From contig NZ_LFMD02000003.1 in NCBI RefSeq assembly GCF_015776785.2, forward strand, positions 62,001-126,000: a stretch of 64,000 nt of DNA, read 5' to 3'. Below the pieces are notes generated by a model. The model had not been told where the DNA came from and made no database searches. It saw only the letters and a list, made by a program, of their open reading frames with translations. The DNA comes from Kitasatospora sp. SUK 42. GTDB taxonomy: Bacteria; Actinomycetota; Actinomycetes; Streptomycetales; Streptomycetaceae. Below are positions 35,409 to 43,820 of this stretch, in pieces (positions within the stretch are counted from its first letter, which is position 1; each line of letters begins with the position of its first letter). Both the position numbers and the translations under genes were made by a program.

Positions 35409-36194
35409 TCAGGAGGCGGTGCGGACCTCGGCCGCCGCGCCGACGGGGGTGACCTCGACCAGGCCGGTCTCACCGAAGGTGAGCTTGCAGGTGTCCGCCC
35501 GGTAGGTGGAGACGGCGAGCGCGACCAAACGGCCGGCGGAGGCGTACTGGGTGGTCATCACCAGCACCGGAGTGCCCGGGGAGCGCTCCAGCAGGACGGC
35601 CTCGGCGGCCTCGGCGACACCCAGCTCGACGGCACGGGACTCGCCGTCCACCTCCAGGCGCTCCAGCTGGCGCAGCACCGAGCGGGCCCGGTCGCTCTCG
35701 GCCCTGAAGCCCGGCAGGTGCGGCAGCGCGGAGGCCGGCACGTGCAGCGACTCGGTGGCCATCGGACGGCCCTCGACCAGCCGGACCCGGCGGACGGTGT
35801 GCACGGTGGCACCCTCGGCGATGCCCAGGTTCTGGGCCAGCTGCGCGGAGGCGGGCGCGGTCGTGCAGTCGACCGTGCGCCAGGCCTGGCTGCGCCCGAC
35901 ACCGGGCCAGCCCTCCTCCTGCCGGTTCACCGGGACACCCACCCGCGGGGCGGCGACCAGCGTGCCGATCCCCCGGCGTCGCACCAGGCGGCCCTCCAGC
36001 TCCAGCTGGTCGAGGGCCTGCCGCAGCGTCGCCCGGGCCACGCCGAAGCGGGCGGCCAGCTCACGCTCGTTCGGCATGACCTGACCGGTGGAGAACTCCG
36101 AGTCGATGGCCCGCAGCAGCACCGTGCGCAGGTGCCAGTACTTCGGTTCCGGCACCGCCGAAAGCTGTCCTGTCGTCCCCACCGTGTCCTCCAC
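35409..36194 (-). CDS. GntR-family regulator with UTRA domain
   Basis: 261 residues from ATG 36194. Residues ~18-85 are a GntR winged helix (MPNERELAARFGVARATLRQALDQLELEGRL, given here only as the recognition segment ARFGVARATLRQAL). Residues ~100-250 are a UTRA effector domain (VHTVRRVRLVEGRPMATE, GTPVLVMTTQYA). HutC/DasR-type proteins of this build sense small metabolites such as amino-sugar phosphates. Target genes are not evident. Divergent from the exonuclease III gene. Confidence 0.9.
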   Translation of the reverse strand: MEDTVGTTGQLSAVPEPKYWHLRTVLLRAIDSEFSTGQVMPNERELAARFGVARATLRQALDQLELEGRLVRRRGIGTLVAAPRVGVPVNRQEEGWPGVGRSQAWRTVDCTTAPASAQLAQNLGIAEGATVHTVRRVRLVEGRPMATESLHVPASALPHLPGFRAESDRARSVLRQLERLEVDGESRAVELGVAEAAEAVLLERSPGTPVLVMTTQYASAGRLVALAVSTYRADTCKLTFGETGLVEVTPVGAAAEVRTAS

Positions 36195-36272
36195 CCTGGT
36201 GTTGTCCGCCCTACGACAAGGAGGGCGGAACCCGGGCCCACTGCTCGCAGTCGCGGCAGGTGGGAGAGCGGG

Positions 36273-36299
36273 CCTTTATCCGTCCTTCTTTATTAAAGG
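36273..36299. promoter_or_regulatory. AT-rich inverted repeat upstream of GntR gene
   Basis: CCTTTA (36273-36278) and its complement TAAAGG (36294-36299) flank an unusually AT-rich spacer in the GntR-xthA divergent region. Could be an operator or promoter element; it does not match the DasR consensus. Confidence 0.3.
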
Positions 36300-36471
36300 T
36301 CCTTGCAGTAAGTGACCCTAGGGGCTCTGTCCGGAGATGGTCAAGACCAATGGCACGGCTTGATGCGACCGCGACACGGATTCACGCCGCGTTCACGCCC
36401 GCACCGACGCACGCCCCGGTCACCGCGCGTCACGCTTCGGGGCCGGCTCGGGCACTGGGTAGGCTGCTCGG

Positions 36472-37278
36472 GTGATCGTGGTGACGAGTGTGAACGTGAA
36501 CGGAATCCGGGCGGCGGCCAGGAAGGGCTTCGTCGAGTGGCTGGCCGGGACGGAGGCGGACGTGATCTGCCTCCAGGAGGTGCGCTCCGAACCCGAGCAG
36601 CTGCCCGTCGAACTGCGCGACCTGGACGGCTGGCACGCGATCTGGGCACCCGCCGCCACCAAGGGCCGGGCCGGCGTCGCGGTCCTCTCCCGCCAGGAGC
36701 CGCAGCGCACCGCGATCGGCTTCGGCTCCGAGGAGTTCGACGACTCCGGCCGCTACGTCGAGATCGACCTGCCCGGCCTGACCGTCGCCAGCCTCTACCT
36801 CCCCTCCGGCGAGGTCGGCACCGAGCGCCAGGACGAGAAGGAACGCTTCATGGCGGAGTTCCTCGTCCACCTCACCGCCCTGCGCGCCCGCGCCGCCGCC
36901 GACGGCCGCGAGGTCGTGGTCTGCGGCGACTGGAACATCGCCCACCGCCCCGAGGACCTCAAGAACTGGAAGGCCAACCAGAAGTCCGCCGGCTTCCTCC
37001 CCGAAGAACGCGCCTGGCTCTCCCGCGTCTACGACGAGGCCGGCTACGTCGACGTCGTCCGCGCCCTCCACCCCGACCGCACCGGCCCCTACTCCTGGTG
37101 GTCCTACCGCGGCCGCGCCTTCGACAACGACTCCGGCTGGCGCATCGACCTCCAGGTCGCCACCCCCGGCCTCGCCGCCAAGGCCGTCGAGGCCTACGTC
37201 GAACGCGCCGACACCCACGCCGAGCGCTGGAGCGACCACGCCCCCGTCACCGCGGCGTTCGATTTCGACATTAACTAA
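36472..37278 (+). CDS. xth: Exodeoxyribonuclease III
   Basis: 268 residues from GTG 36472. AP-endonuclease/exonuclease of base-excision repair. Conserved blocks: VNVNGIRAA, ICLQEVRS with the metal-binding glutamate, GRYVEIDLPGL, CGDWNIAHRPEDLKNW, GPYSWWSYR, WRIDLQVAT and SDHAPV with the catalytic Asp-His. Normal length. Xth/ExoA family is certain; the exact symbol is by analogy. Confidence 0.94.
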   Translation: MIVVTSVNVNGIRAAARKGFVEWLAGTEADVICLQEVRSEPEQLPVELRDLDGWHAIWAPAATKGRAGVAVLSRQEPQRTAIGFGSEEFDDSGRYVEIDLPGLTVASLYLPSGEVGTERQDEKERFMAEFLVHLTALRARAAADGREVVVCGDWNIAHRPEDLKNWKANQKSAGFLPEERAWLSRVYDEAGYVDVVRALHPDRTGPYSWWSYRGRAFDNDSGWRIDLQVATPGLAAKAVEAYVERADTHAERWSDHAPVTAAFDFDIN

Positions 37279-37769
37279 CCATCGAATTCCTACAGTTGAC
37301 GAATACGCCGACACCGGCCCTGGGCTGACCGCACGACACCAGCCCAGGGCCCGCTCACATCGGCTCACGTGGCCTGTGCTCGCGCCTGATCGGCTCCGCG
37401 GGCAACGGGTCAATGGCGAATCGACCTGCTTTGTAGAACTTTCGGCACCGCCACCAGGCTGGCAGGCCTACGCTGGGCGGCCGTCCTTCCACCCCGAGCG
37501 GTGGGTTTACCACGCTCCATGAACGTCGCTTACCCTCCCGACAGCATCGTGCATGCGGTTCAGCCGCTTCTTGGCATCGTCTCTCTTCATCAAGGGCCGA
37601 CTCCCGCCATCGACCGCCGCGTCCTCGGCCGCGCTCGGCGGCGTGCCCCATGACCGTCGTCCGGTTGATGGCCTCCCGATCGCCCGGGCGCACAACCCCT
37701 GATCGCCACCGCCTGTACGGCCGGCCACCGAGGTCACCGGTGGCCGGCCGCACAGGGCCGGACGAGAAG
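37279..37769. other. 490-bp region without convincing gene
   Basis: Between xth and the protease pair. It contains copy 1 of the shared 72-bp element and a minus-strand stretch reading MKRDDAKKRLNRMHDAVG that could be the tail of a lost gene. No complete frame with a ribosome site was found. Confidence 0.5.
37412..37483. repeat. Shared ~72-bp element, copy 1
   Basis: Contains GAATCGACCTGCTTT followed by an imperfect match (about three quarters identical by eye) to 50803-50875. Same orientation as copy 2. Origin unclear: remnant of a mobile element or of a common coding segment. Confidence 0.5.
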
Positions 37770-38819
37770 TCAGGCCGCGCGACCCTGCGCCCAGGTGTAG
37801 AGGCGGTGTGCGCTGTCACCGAGGCGCGTGGCGTAGAGCGTGTTGGTCGGGCCGCCCGCGAGGTCCTCACTGGTGGTGGTGACGCCGACGACGGTGCCGG
37901 TGCCGGTCCGGGTGTCGAACTGTGCCAAGTGGGGGCCGCCGCTCGCCCCGTGCGACATGTCGCAGGACTCACCCCACAGAAGAGGGGCCTTGGGTCCGGA
38001 CTGGGCCGGTCCGGCGCAATGGATCATGCGTGACCCGGCGTACTTGGCGTCGGGGTTGTTGAGCCGGTCCTTCGGGTACCCGAAGGTGTGGACGAACTCG
38101 TCCTTGGCGGGCTTGGTGAACGCGATCCGCTGGCTTCCCGTGACATCCGCGATCCGTCGGCCCTCGGCCGAAGGGTTCGCCACGAGGACCCCCGTGTCGT
38201 AGCCGGCGACGGCGACATCGGCCGAGGTCGTCCTGCCCGGATCGGCGTCCCAGCGGGAGGAGGTGGCCACCTCCTTGATGCTGAAGCCGCCAAGCGGCTT
38301 CGTGCCGTTGCGGTAGCCGGGCACGAAATAGAGATTGTGGTTCCACGTCGCGTCGGTGGCGGCGGCTCCGACGCCCCTCAGGCAGTGCGCCGCCGTGATG
38401 ACGGTGCTGCGGTTCGCACTGGTGACGACCGTTGCGGTGCAACTGCCGTCGTAGCCGTCGGAGAAGGTGAAGAAGAGCCGGCCAACGCTCTTGTCCACCG
38501 CTCCGCCGTGCGTCCAGGTGGCTCCGGGATCCGGTGTGTTCGCGGGAAGCGGCTGCGGATCGTCAGGCGTGTTGTCGTCCTCGGGCACGGGGGTGATCTC
38601 GGGGACCATGGCGCCCGCCAGCTTCATCCGCTCGGCGGTCCAGTAGGCGTCGATCCGGCTGCGCTCCTGTTCGGTCGTGGCGCCGGAATGCGTGGTGACG
38701 GATTCCCGTTCCGCGGCGAAGGCCGTGTTCGGCAGCAGCACGGCCGCCGTGGTCGCGCTCAGCAGGAGGACTCCCGCGGCGGCGAACGTGCGGGGGAACG
38801 CTCGGTGTGTGGTTGACAT
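37770..38819 (-). CDS. Secreted trypsin-like serine protease
   Basis: 349 residues from ATG 38819, giving a standard signal peptide ending AFAAE (~35); an upstream ATG would only lengthen the leader. S1-type features: TAAHCLRG with the catalytic histidine, DVAVAGYD with the likely aspartate, and SHGASGGP with the nucleophilic serine. Cysteines flank these sites (GSCTAT, HCAGP, ESCDM). A propeptide-like ~90-residue segment precedes the domain. Extracellular. Paralog of the next gene, 54 bases upstream. Confidence 0.88.
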   Translation of the reverse strand: MSTTHRAFPRTFAAAGVLLLSATTAAVLLPNTAFAAERESVTTHSGATTEQERSRIDAYWTAERMKLAGAMVPEITPVPEDDNTPDDPQPLPANTPDPGATWTHGGAVDKSVGRLFFTFSDGYDGSCTATVVTSANRSTVITAAHCLRGVGAAATDATWNHNLYFVPGYRNGTKPLGGFSIKEVATSSRWDADPGRTTSADVAVAGYDTGVLVANPSAEGRRIADVTGSQRIAFTKPAKDEFVHTFGYPKDRLNNPDAKYAGSRMIHCAGPAQSGPKAPLLWGESCDMSHGASGGPHLAQFDTRTGTGTVVGVTTTSEDLAGGPTNTLYATRLGDSAHRLYTWAQGRAA

Positions 38820-38873
38820 CGTCGCCAATCTCGGTTGGGTTCGGTTCGTTTCGAGCACGGCTCCGCCGACGCT

Positions 38874-39968
38874 TCAGGAGCGTTCGGCGGCCTTGTACAG
38901 CGGCTTCGTGATCGCGGAGGTGAACTGCGGGCCGACCAGGTGTCGGGTGCAGGCCTCGTCGCCGCGGGCGCAGACCCGGCCCGAGGAGTCGAAGAAGGCC
39001 CCCTGGGTGTTGTCACCCACCACCGTGCCGATCCCGGAGGAGGGGTCGAAGTCGGCGACGCGGGGACCGCCACTGGAGCCGCCGCCCATCACGCAGGGGG
39101 CGCCCCACTCGCCCCGGGGCTCCGGGTGCTCCACGGTGCCGGGGTACTCGCGGGTCTGCCCCACGCAGTGGGCGAGCCTGGCCCCGGTGTACTCGGGCAG
39201 TCCCGCGCGGGTGGGATCGCCCGAGGCCTCGCGCGGATAGCCGAACTCGTGGACTGGGGCGCTGCCCGGCCGGTCGAAGCCGATGCGCTGTGCGGCGCCG
39301 ACCGCGTCCTGCACGCGTTTGCCCGCGGTGTTGGTGTTCAGGACCAGGAACGCCTGGTCGTACGCGTCGTACTTCAGGGCGTTCTGCTCGTCGTTGAGGA
39401 GCCAGGTCGCGTCGGCGACCCCGGCGCGGGCGACGAACCTGCCGTACGGCGCGAGACCATCGCGGTAACCCGGGACGAACATCTCGTTCGACAGCAACTC
39501 GTCGTTCTCACCGAGGAGGTCAGGGCTGTTGACGCAGTGCCCCGCCGTGACGACGGTGCTGCGGTTGGCGCTGTTCACGACGGTCGCGGTGCAGCTCTCG
39601 TCCTCCCCGTGGTCGGTGAAGAAGAGTCTGCCCACCGTCCTGCTGAGGGCGTCGGCGCCGGTCCACGGAGCACCGTCGGGAGCGGCCTTGGGCGGATTGT
39701 CGGACGACGGCGTCGTCAGGGCGGCCATCCGCTCGGGGGTCCAGTGGTCCAGGACGGCCTGCTGCTGCGCGGCCGTGACCGCCTCCGGATGGACGACCAC
39801 CCGGCTCGTGGTGGCCGCCCCGTCCTTCGCGGCGTGCCCGGCGGCTCCTGCGGGCGCAGCCAGCACCGTGCCCGCCGCCAACACGGCTGTCGTCAGGACG
39901 AACCGGGTGCGCGCTCGGCCGCGGATCCTGTCGCGGTGACCGTCGATCCGGCCATGTGTTTGTGACAT
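38874..39968 (-). CDS. Secreted trypsin-like serine protease, paralog
   Basis: 364 residues from ATG 39968 (GTG 39977 possible). Signal peptide to about AGAAG. The catalytic region follows the neighbour closely: ESCTATVVNSANRSTVVTAGHC, here limited to the shared core SANRSTV..A.HC; YDQAFLVLN is the probable Asp region and GGGSSGGP carries the serine. Shared HWTPERM / YWTAERM propeptide motif. The pair arose by duplication and is probably co-transcribed from the repeat-containing promoter region upstream. Confidence 0.86.
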   Translation of the reverse strand: MSQTHGRIDGHRDRIRGRARTRFVLTTAVLAAGTVLAAPAGAAGHAAKDGAATTSRVVVHPEAVTAAQQQAVLDHWTPERMAALTTPSSDNPPKAAPDGAPWTGADALSRTVGRLFFTDHGEDESCTATVVNSANRSTVVTAGHCVNSPDLLGENDELLSNEMFVPGYRDGLAPYGRFVARAGVADATWLLNDEQNALKYDAYDQAFLVLNTNTAGKRVQDAVGAAQRIGFDRPGSAPVHEFGYPREASGDPTRAGLPEYTGARLAHCVGQTREYPGTVEHPEPRGEWGAPCVMGGGSSGGPRVADFDPSSGIGTVVGDNTQGAFFDSSGRVCARGDEACTRHLVGPQFTSAITKPLYKAAERS

Positions 39969-40013
39969 GCACGGCACCGTAGGAGCGGGATGTCAGGTTC
40001 TCGTCTGGGGGGA

Positions 40014-40064
40014 GTTTCATCCGTTCATCGGTACCGGCAGATTCCGGTAACCGGCGTTTCATCC
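40014..40064. promoter_or_regulatory. Direct repeats upstream of protease genes
   Basis: GTTTCATCC occurs at 40014-40022 and 40056-40064, exactly 42 bases apart (four helical turns), with an imperfect inverted repeat CCGGTAACCGG between them. Candidate operator for the protease pair starting at 39968. Confidence 0.4.
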
Positions 40065-40293
40065 TTGTATCGATAACGGCCGCACCCCTCACCGGCCCAC
40101 CTCCCAGGTGCGGTGGCCGAGTTCGGCACCGGCCGGGGTGCGGGCGGCGTCGACGTCCTCGGTCTCGGGGGTGTTCGTCACGATCGTCTCCGACTCGTCC
40201 CGGGCCGGGAGTCGAGGGGAGTCGATCTGCTCGCCGCCGCGTCGCTCGGTGGCCTCTGCTGCTCTGGCCCCGGCGACGAGGGAATGTGACACG

Positions 40294-40368
40294 GTGGACG
40301 AGAAATCTTCGAGGGCGGCGCTCTTCGAGGCGCACCGGCCCCGGCTGCGGGCCGCCCTGCCGGACCGG
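40294..40368 (+). pseudogene. Possible ECF sigma factor N-terminal remnant
   Basis: From GTG 40294 the frame reads FEAHRPRLRA, a signature of SigJ-type ECF sigma factors (usually followed by VAYRMLGS). Here it becomes ALPDRRQR and no region 2 or 4 follows. Likely a truncated relic; the match is only about a dozen residues. Confidence 0.3.
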
Positions 40369-40397
40369 CGCCAGCGCGTTCGCCGGGCGCCCGCTGC

Positions 40398-40425
40398 CAC
40401 CGTGTCACCGTGTCACCGTGTCACC
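40398..40425. repeat. 8-bp tandem repeat
   Basis: CACCGTGT repeated three and a half times. Not in a gene. Confidence 0.7.
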
Positions 40426-40531
40426 ACGGTCCCGCGAGGTGGGAACGCCGGCTGTCCGGGCCGTCGCCCGGTGCCGCGCCGGCAGGCGGTGCGCCGCGGG
40501 GCGGGGCAGGCGGTCGGCCCGGACCGGACTG

Positions 40532-40559
40532 CCGGGTGGGGCCGGCCGGCCCCACCCGG
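40532..40559. repeat. Perfect 28-bp palindrome
   Basis: CCGGGTGGGGCCGG and its exact complement adjoin at 40545/40546. Could act as a terminator or as a cruciform; no gene ends next to it now. Confidence 0.6.
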
Positions 40560-40759
40560 TGGCCCGGGACGGGGTTCGTGCGTCACAGCGGCCTCCGCTG
40601 TCGGACCCGCGGGACGCCACCGGGGCGATGCCGGCGACACAGAGCATGCTGGCCGCAACGGTCAGCGCGGGTGCGCGGCGACCGGCCGAACCGGCACGGC
40701 CCCCGCTCGTACCCGGGCCCGGCTGACCGGCGGCAGCCGGCCCTTCGCGCTCCAGGCCA

Positions 40760-40816
40760 GCGACCCTTATCGCCCGCCCGGTCGGCGGCACCGAGCGGGC
40801 GGAGGGCAAGGGTCGC
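40760..40816. terminator. Long hairpin downstream of secreted-protein gene
   Basis: Outer arms GCGACCCTT / AAGGGTCGC and inner arms CGCCCGC / GCGGGCG form an extended stem, placed 65 bases after the minus-strand gene ending at 40881. Confidence 0.55.
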
Positions 40817-40880
40817 CAGCCGCCGATGGCCGTCACCCCCGCTGGGTGACGGCCACCGAACAGGGCTCACACCGTGGTCA

Positions 40881-41483
40881 CTAGCACGGCCACGGCGTGG
40901 TGACGTGGCCCGTCACGGTGTCCACCGCCACCGTCCTGCCCTCGCTGGGAATGCAGAAGTAGTAGGTGGGATGCGGGTTCTGCACGACGGGCTCATTGAG
41001 GTACAGGGGCTTGAACGCGCCGGTGTGCCCGGCCTTGACGGCCAGATCGTGGGCCTGGACCTCCGTCATGGTGAACGGGGAGATGGCCTGGATCCCGATC
41101 GGGACGCTCCACGGCTGCGTGCTCTGGTACTGACCGGTGGTCGAGTACTTGTACTCGAAGGACGGCTCCGAGTCCTTGGCCCGGAAGCGGATCCACCAGG
41201 CCTGGACGTCATTGGGGTTGGTCGTGGGTGTCAGCAGGACGGCGTCCGCGTCGTAGAACTGCGAGCCGGGGTGCTCCTGCTGCGCCTTCACCTTGGCCTC
41301 CCGCACGATCTGTGTGAGCGGGAGGTGGGATGCCGCGCTGGCGGTGGACGGGGCGATCGGCAGCAGCGACAGGGCCGTGGCGGTCGCGGCGAGCCCGATC
41401 CGTGCCCGAAGGCGGCGGCGTGATGTCCGGCACCCGTTCAGTGCGGGTGTCGCGGGCGTGCGGGCGGTGCGCGTGGTGTTCAT
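40881..41483 (-). CDS. Secreted hypothetical protein
   Basis: 200 residues from ATG 41483, chosen because AAGGAG lies at proper distance; ATG 41492 has the ribosome site touching it. Twin-Arg-like basic leader then hydrophobic core (IGLAATATALSLLPIA) and cleavage near ASAAS (~50). The mature domain is compact with only two cysteines at the end (YFCIPSE, PWPC), probably disulfide-linked, and a W-W-I-R-F strand. No family recognised. Confidence 0.65.
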   Translation of the reverse strand: MNTTRTARTPATPALNGCRTSRRRLRARIGLAATATALSLLPIAPSTASAASHLPLTQIVREAKVKAQQEHPGSQFYDADAVLLTPTTNPNDVQAWWIRFRAKDSEPSFEYKYSTTGQYQSTQPWSVPIGIQAISPFTMTEVQAHDLAVKAGHTGAFKPLYLNEPVVQNPHPTYYFCIPSEGRTVAVDTVTGHVTTPWPC

Positions 41484-41875
41484 GTCCTTCATCTCCTTCG
41501 ACCCGGACCCTGCGTGGTCACGGTGGAAGTCGACTGCCGGGTTCGGCGTGAGCGGTGGCCGACGGGCGAGAGGTCCTCGGCCGGGCTCCGCGGGGATGCA
41601 GCCTCCCGGGGTCCAACGGTAGGAAGGTCTCCGGGCGCCGTCTCCTGGCCGTCATCCTCGCTGAGCCGAACAGGCGAACCTCTCACCCGGAGCGATGCCC
41701 GTCCGGGGTTTCGCCGCGCGGTCCCGGCCGGTGGGCCCGATCCTGTGCCGCTCCTTGATCATCGCTGACTGTTACGAGGCGGTGACACGATCTGCTCGAA
41801 GTAGGCGTCCCAGCCGACGAGCCTGTAGATCGTCTGCGTCGGGACCTGAAGTCGCAGACGTTCACCCCGCTCCCC

Positions 41876-43012
41876 GTGCGGGAGGTGATGATCCCGAAGG
41901 GCGGCAGCAGTGGAAAGCTCCGCCGTTTGGGCATTCCTCCCGTGGGTGACAGAGTCGTGCAAGCGGCTCTGAAGCTGGTACTGGAGCCGATCTTTGAGGC
42001 GGACTTTCTCCCGTGCAGTTACGGGTTCCGCCCCAAACGGCGGGCCCAGGACGCGATCGCCGAAATCCACTTCTTCGGATCCCGCTCCTACCAGTGGGTC
42101 CTGGAAGCGGACATCCAGGCGTGCTTCGACGAGATCTCACACTCGGCCCTTATGGACCGGGTGCGGGCGCGGATTGGAGACAAGCGGGTCCTGGCCCTGG
42201 TCAAGGCGTTCCTCAAGGCCGGAATCATGCACGCTGACGGCACCGCGGACGCCTCGATCACCGGTACGCCGCAGGGAGGAATCCTGTCCCCGCTGCTGGC
42301 CAACATCGCCCTGTCCGCCCTCGACGAGTACTTCGCCGAGATCTGGCAGAGCTACGGCTCGGATTATCAGCGCACCGCGCGTCGCAAGCGTGGCCTGCCC
42401 ATGTGTCGCCTCGTCCGCTACGCGGACGACTGGGTGGTCATGGTGTCGGGCACACGCGAGCACGCCGAGGCTCTGCGGGTCGAGGCCGCAGCGGTCCTGG
42501 CGCCGATGGGCCTGCGCCTGTCGGAAACCAAGACGCAGGTGGTCCATATCGACGAGGGCTTCGACTTCCTGGGCTGGCGCATCCAGCGTCGACGGAAACG
42601 AGGCACTGCCCGGCAGGTCGTCTACACCTACCCCTCGAAGAAGGCCCTGGCCTCCATCGTGGACAAGGTTCGGGCGATCACCGGCAGATCGAAACACCGG
42701 CATCTGTCCGAACTGCTAAGACAGTTGAATGCTGTCCTGCGCGGCTGGTGCGCCTACTTCCGGCACGGCGTGTCCGCAGCCACGTTCGGTTACCTCGATG
42801 AGTACGCCTGGCGTCGAGTGACCCGCTGGTTGCGCAAACGGCACCCCCGCGTCTCGTGGGCGTCCTTGATCCGCCGCTTCCTCCCGGGGAGACGGCCGAC
42901 CGAGGGTGGGATCTCGCTGTTCAAACCCCAAGAGGTGGCGGTAGTTCGCTACCGATACCGGGGACTGCACATTCCCACACCATGGACAACTCCACCAGCT
43001 GCCGTCAGCTGA
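41876..43012 (+). CDS. ltrA: Group II intron reverse transcriptase/maturase (N-terminally truncated)
   Basis: 378 residues from GTG 41876; homology extends back to about 41834 (LRRDLKSQTFTPLPVRE) and then stops at an in-frame TGA. RT motifs: KLRRLGIP, CSYGFRPKR, ADIQACFDEI, GTPQGGILSPLLANI, the catalytic RYADDWVV, and LGWRIQRR. The X/maturase domain follows (RQLNAVLRGWCAYFRHG). No HNH endonuclease domain is seen. Usual proteins of this family start roughly 80-100 residues earlier, so this copy is probably inactive. Located in domain IV of the intron. Confidence 0.88.
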   Translation: MREVMIPKGGSSGKLRRLGIPPVGDRVVQAALKLVLEPIFEADFLPCSYGFRPKRRAQDAIAEIHFFGSRSYQWVLEADIQACFDEISHSALMDRVRARIGDKRVLALVKAFLKAGIMHADGTADASITGTPQGGILSPLLANIALSALDEYFAEIWQSYGSDYQRTARRKRGLPMCRLVRYADDWVVMVSGTREHAEALRVEAAAVLAPMGLRLSETKTQVVHIDEGFDFLGWRIQRRRKRGTARQVVYTYPSKKALASIVDKVRAITGRSKHRHLSELLRQLNAVLRGWCAYFRHGVSAATFGYLDEYAWRRVTRWLRKRHPRVSWASLIRRFLPGRRPTEGGISLFKPQEVAVVRYRYRGLHIPTPWTTPPAAVS

Positions 43013-43034
43013 CTCAGCGGCAAGAACACGTGGA

Positions 43035-43068
43035 GAGCCGGATGCTCGGAGACGGGCCTGTCCGGTTC
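43035..43068 (+). ncRNA. Group II intron domain V
   Basis: A 34-base hairpin beginning GAGCCGGATGC, with a GAGA tetraloop and ending GTCCGGTTC. It has the canonical length, the AGC catalytic triad near its 5' side and the two-base bulge region opposite. Lies 22 bases after the maturase stop codon, the normal position. Confidence 0.8.
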
Positions 43069-43132
43069 GGCGGACGGGCCGGGGAAACGGAATACCAGAA
43101 ACGGTGCTACCGCGCCCCGGTCCGACCCGACT

Positions 43133-43590
43133 CGTCGACGCACAGGACCAGGGCCCGCTCCGGCGGGTCCAGGTAGAGCCCGACCACGTCGCGGACCTTG
43201 TCGATGAACTGCGGGTTCTTCGACAGCTTGAAGGTGTCGACCTGGTGAGGCTTGAGCCCGAAGGCCCGCCAGACGCGGCCGACCGTGGACTTCGACAGCC
43301 CCGTCTCGGCGGCCATCGACGCCCGCGACCAGTGGGTGGCGTCCTTCGGGGTGCGTTCCAGGGTGGCGACGACGATTTCCTCGATCCGCTCGTCACTGAT
43401 CTTCCGTGGAGCGCCGGGGCGTTGCTCATCCGCGAGCCCCTCCAGCCGGCGCTCCAGGAAGCGCCGCCGCCACTTGCCGACCGTCTGCGGCCAGATGCCG
43501 AGCTCGGCGGCGACCTCCTGGTTCGTCTTTCCGTCCGCGCAGCCGAGCACGATCCGGCACCGCTGGGCCAGCGCCTGCGACGACTTCGCC
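43133..43590 (-). pseudogene. IS630-family transposase fragment interrupted by group II intron
   Basis: Reads from RAKSSQALAQRCRIVLGCA through the helix-turn-helix (NQEVAAELGIWPQTVGKWRRR), PGAPRKISDE, HWSRASMAAETGLSKSTV and FIDKVRDVVGLYLDPPERA to LVLCVDES, where the catalytic VDEKSQ motif is broken by the intron on the opposite strand. The C-terminal half is absent on the far side, and the N-terminus is cut by an in-frame TGA near 43592. Clearly a relic. Confidence 0.8.
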
Positions 43591-43820
43591 CGCCTCGATC
43601 AGCGGACCAGCGTCGCAGTCGAACCCGAGACCGTGATCTACAGCGACGCCGAGGTCACCCCCGGCAGCGGCAGTGAACACCACGAGGGCGCCGTCGCTGC
43701 CGAGTTACTCGCTGCCGAGACCGAGCCCGATGGCAGGGCGCGCCGCCCGGGCGGGGGCCGACCGGCGCTGACTGGCAAGGACCCGGACTGCGCCCGCACC
43801 GCTCTCCCCGTATCGACGCG

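Larger units (their letters stand above)
39969..40880. other. 910-bp region lacking intact genes
   Basis: Contains the upstream region of the protease pair, a short sigma-factor-like remnant, an 8-bp tandem repeat and two strong palindromes. A minus-strand reading ending ELGHRTWEVGR (near 40089) might be another gene remnant but is not assignable. Confidence 0.5.
41580..43132 (+). mobile_element. Group II intron, probably 5'-truncated or internally deleted
   Basis: The right part is clear: maturase gene followed by a domain V hairpin, then a 3' end close to 43132 where IS630 coding sequence resumes on the other strand. The left part (about 41580-41700) reads like intron domain I-III RNA (for example gagccgaacaggcgaacc), but the exact 5' end with GUGYG was not found. 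The maturase N-terminus is missing, so some internal or 5' sequence has been lost. Confidence 0.6.

Noticed and set aside
40108..40884. 258-codon plus-strand frame in the intergenic region
   Set aside because: Apart from the short sigma-like segment it is low-complexity Arg/Pro/Gly sequence spanning palindromes and repeats.
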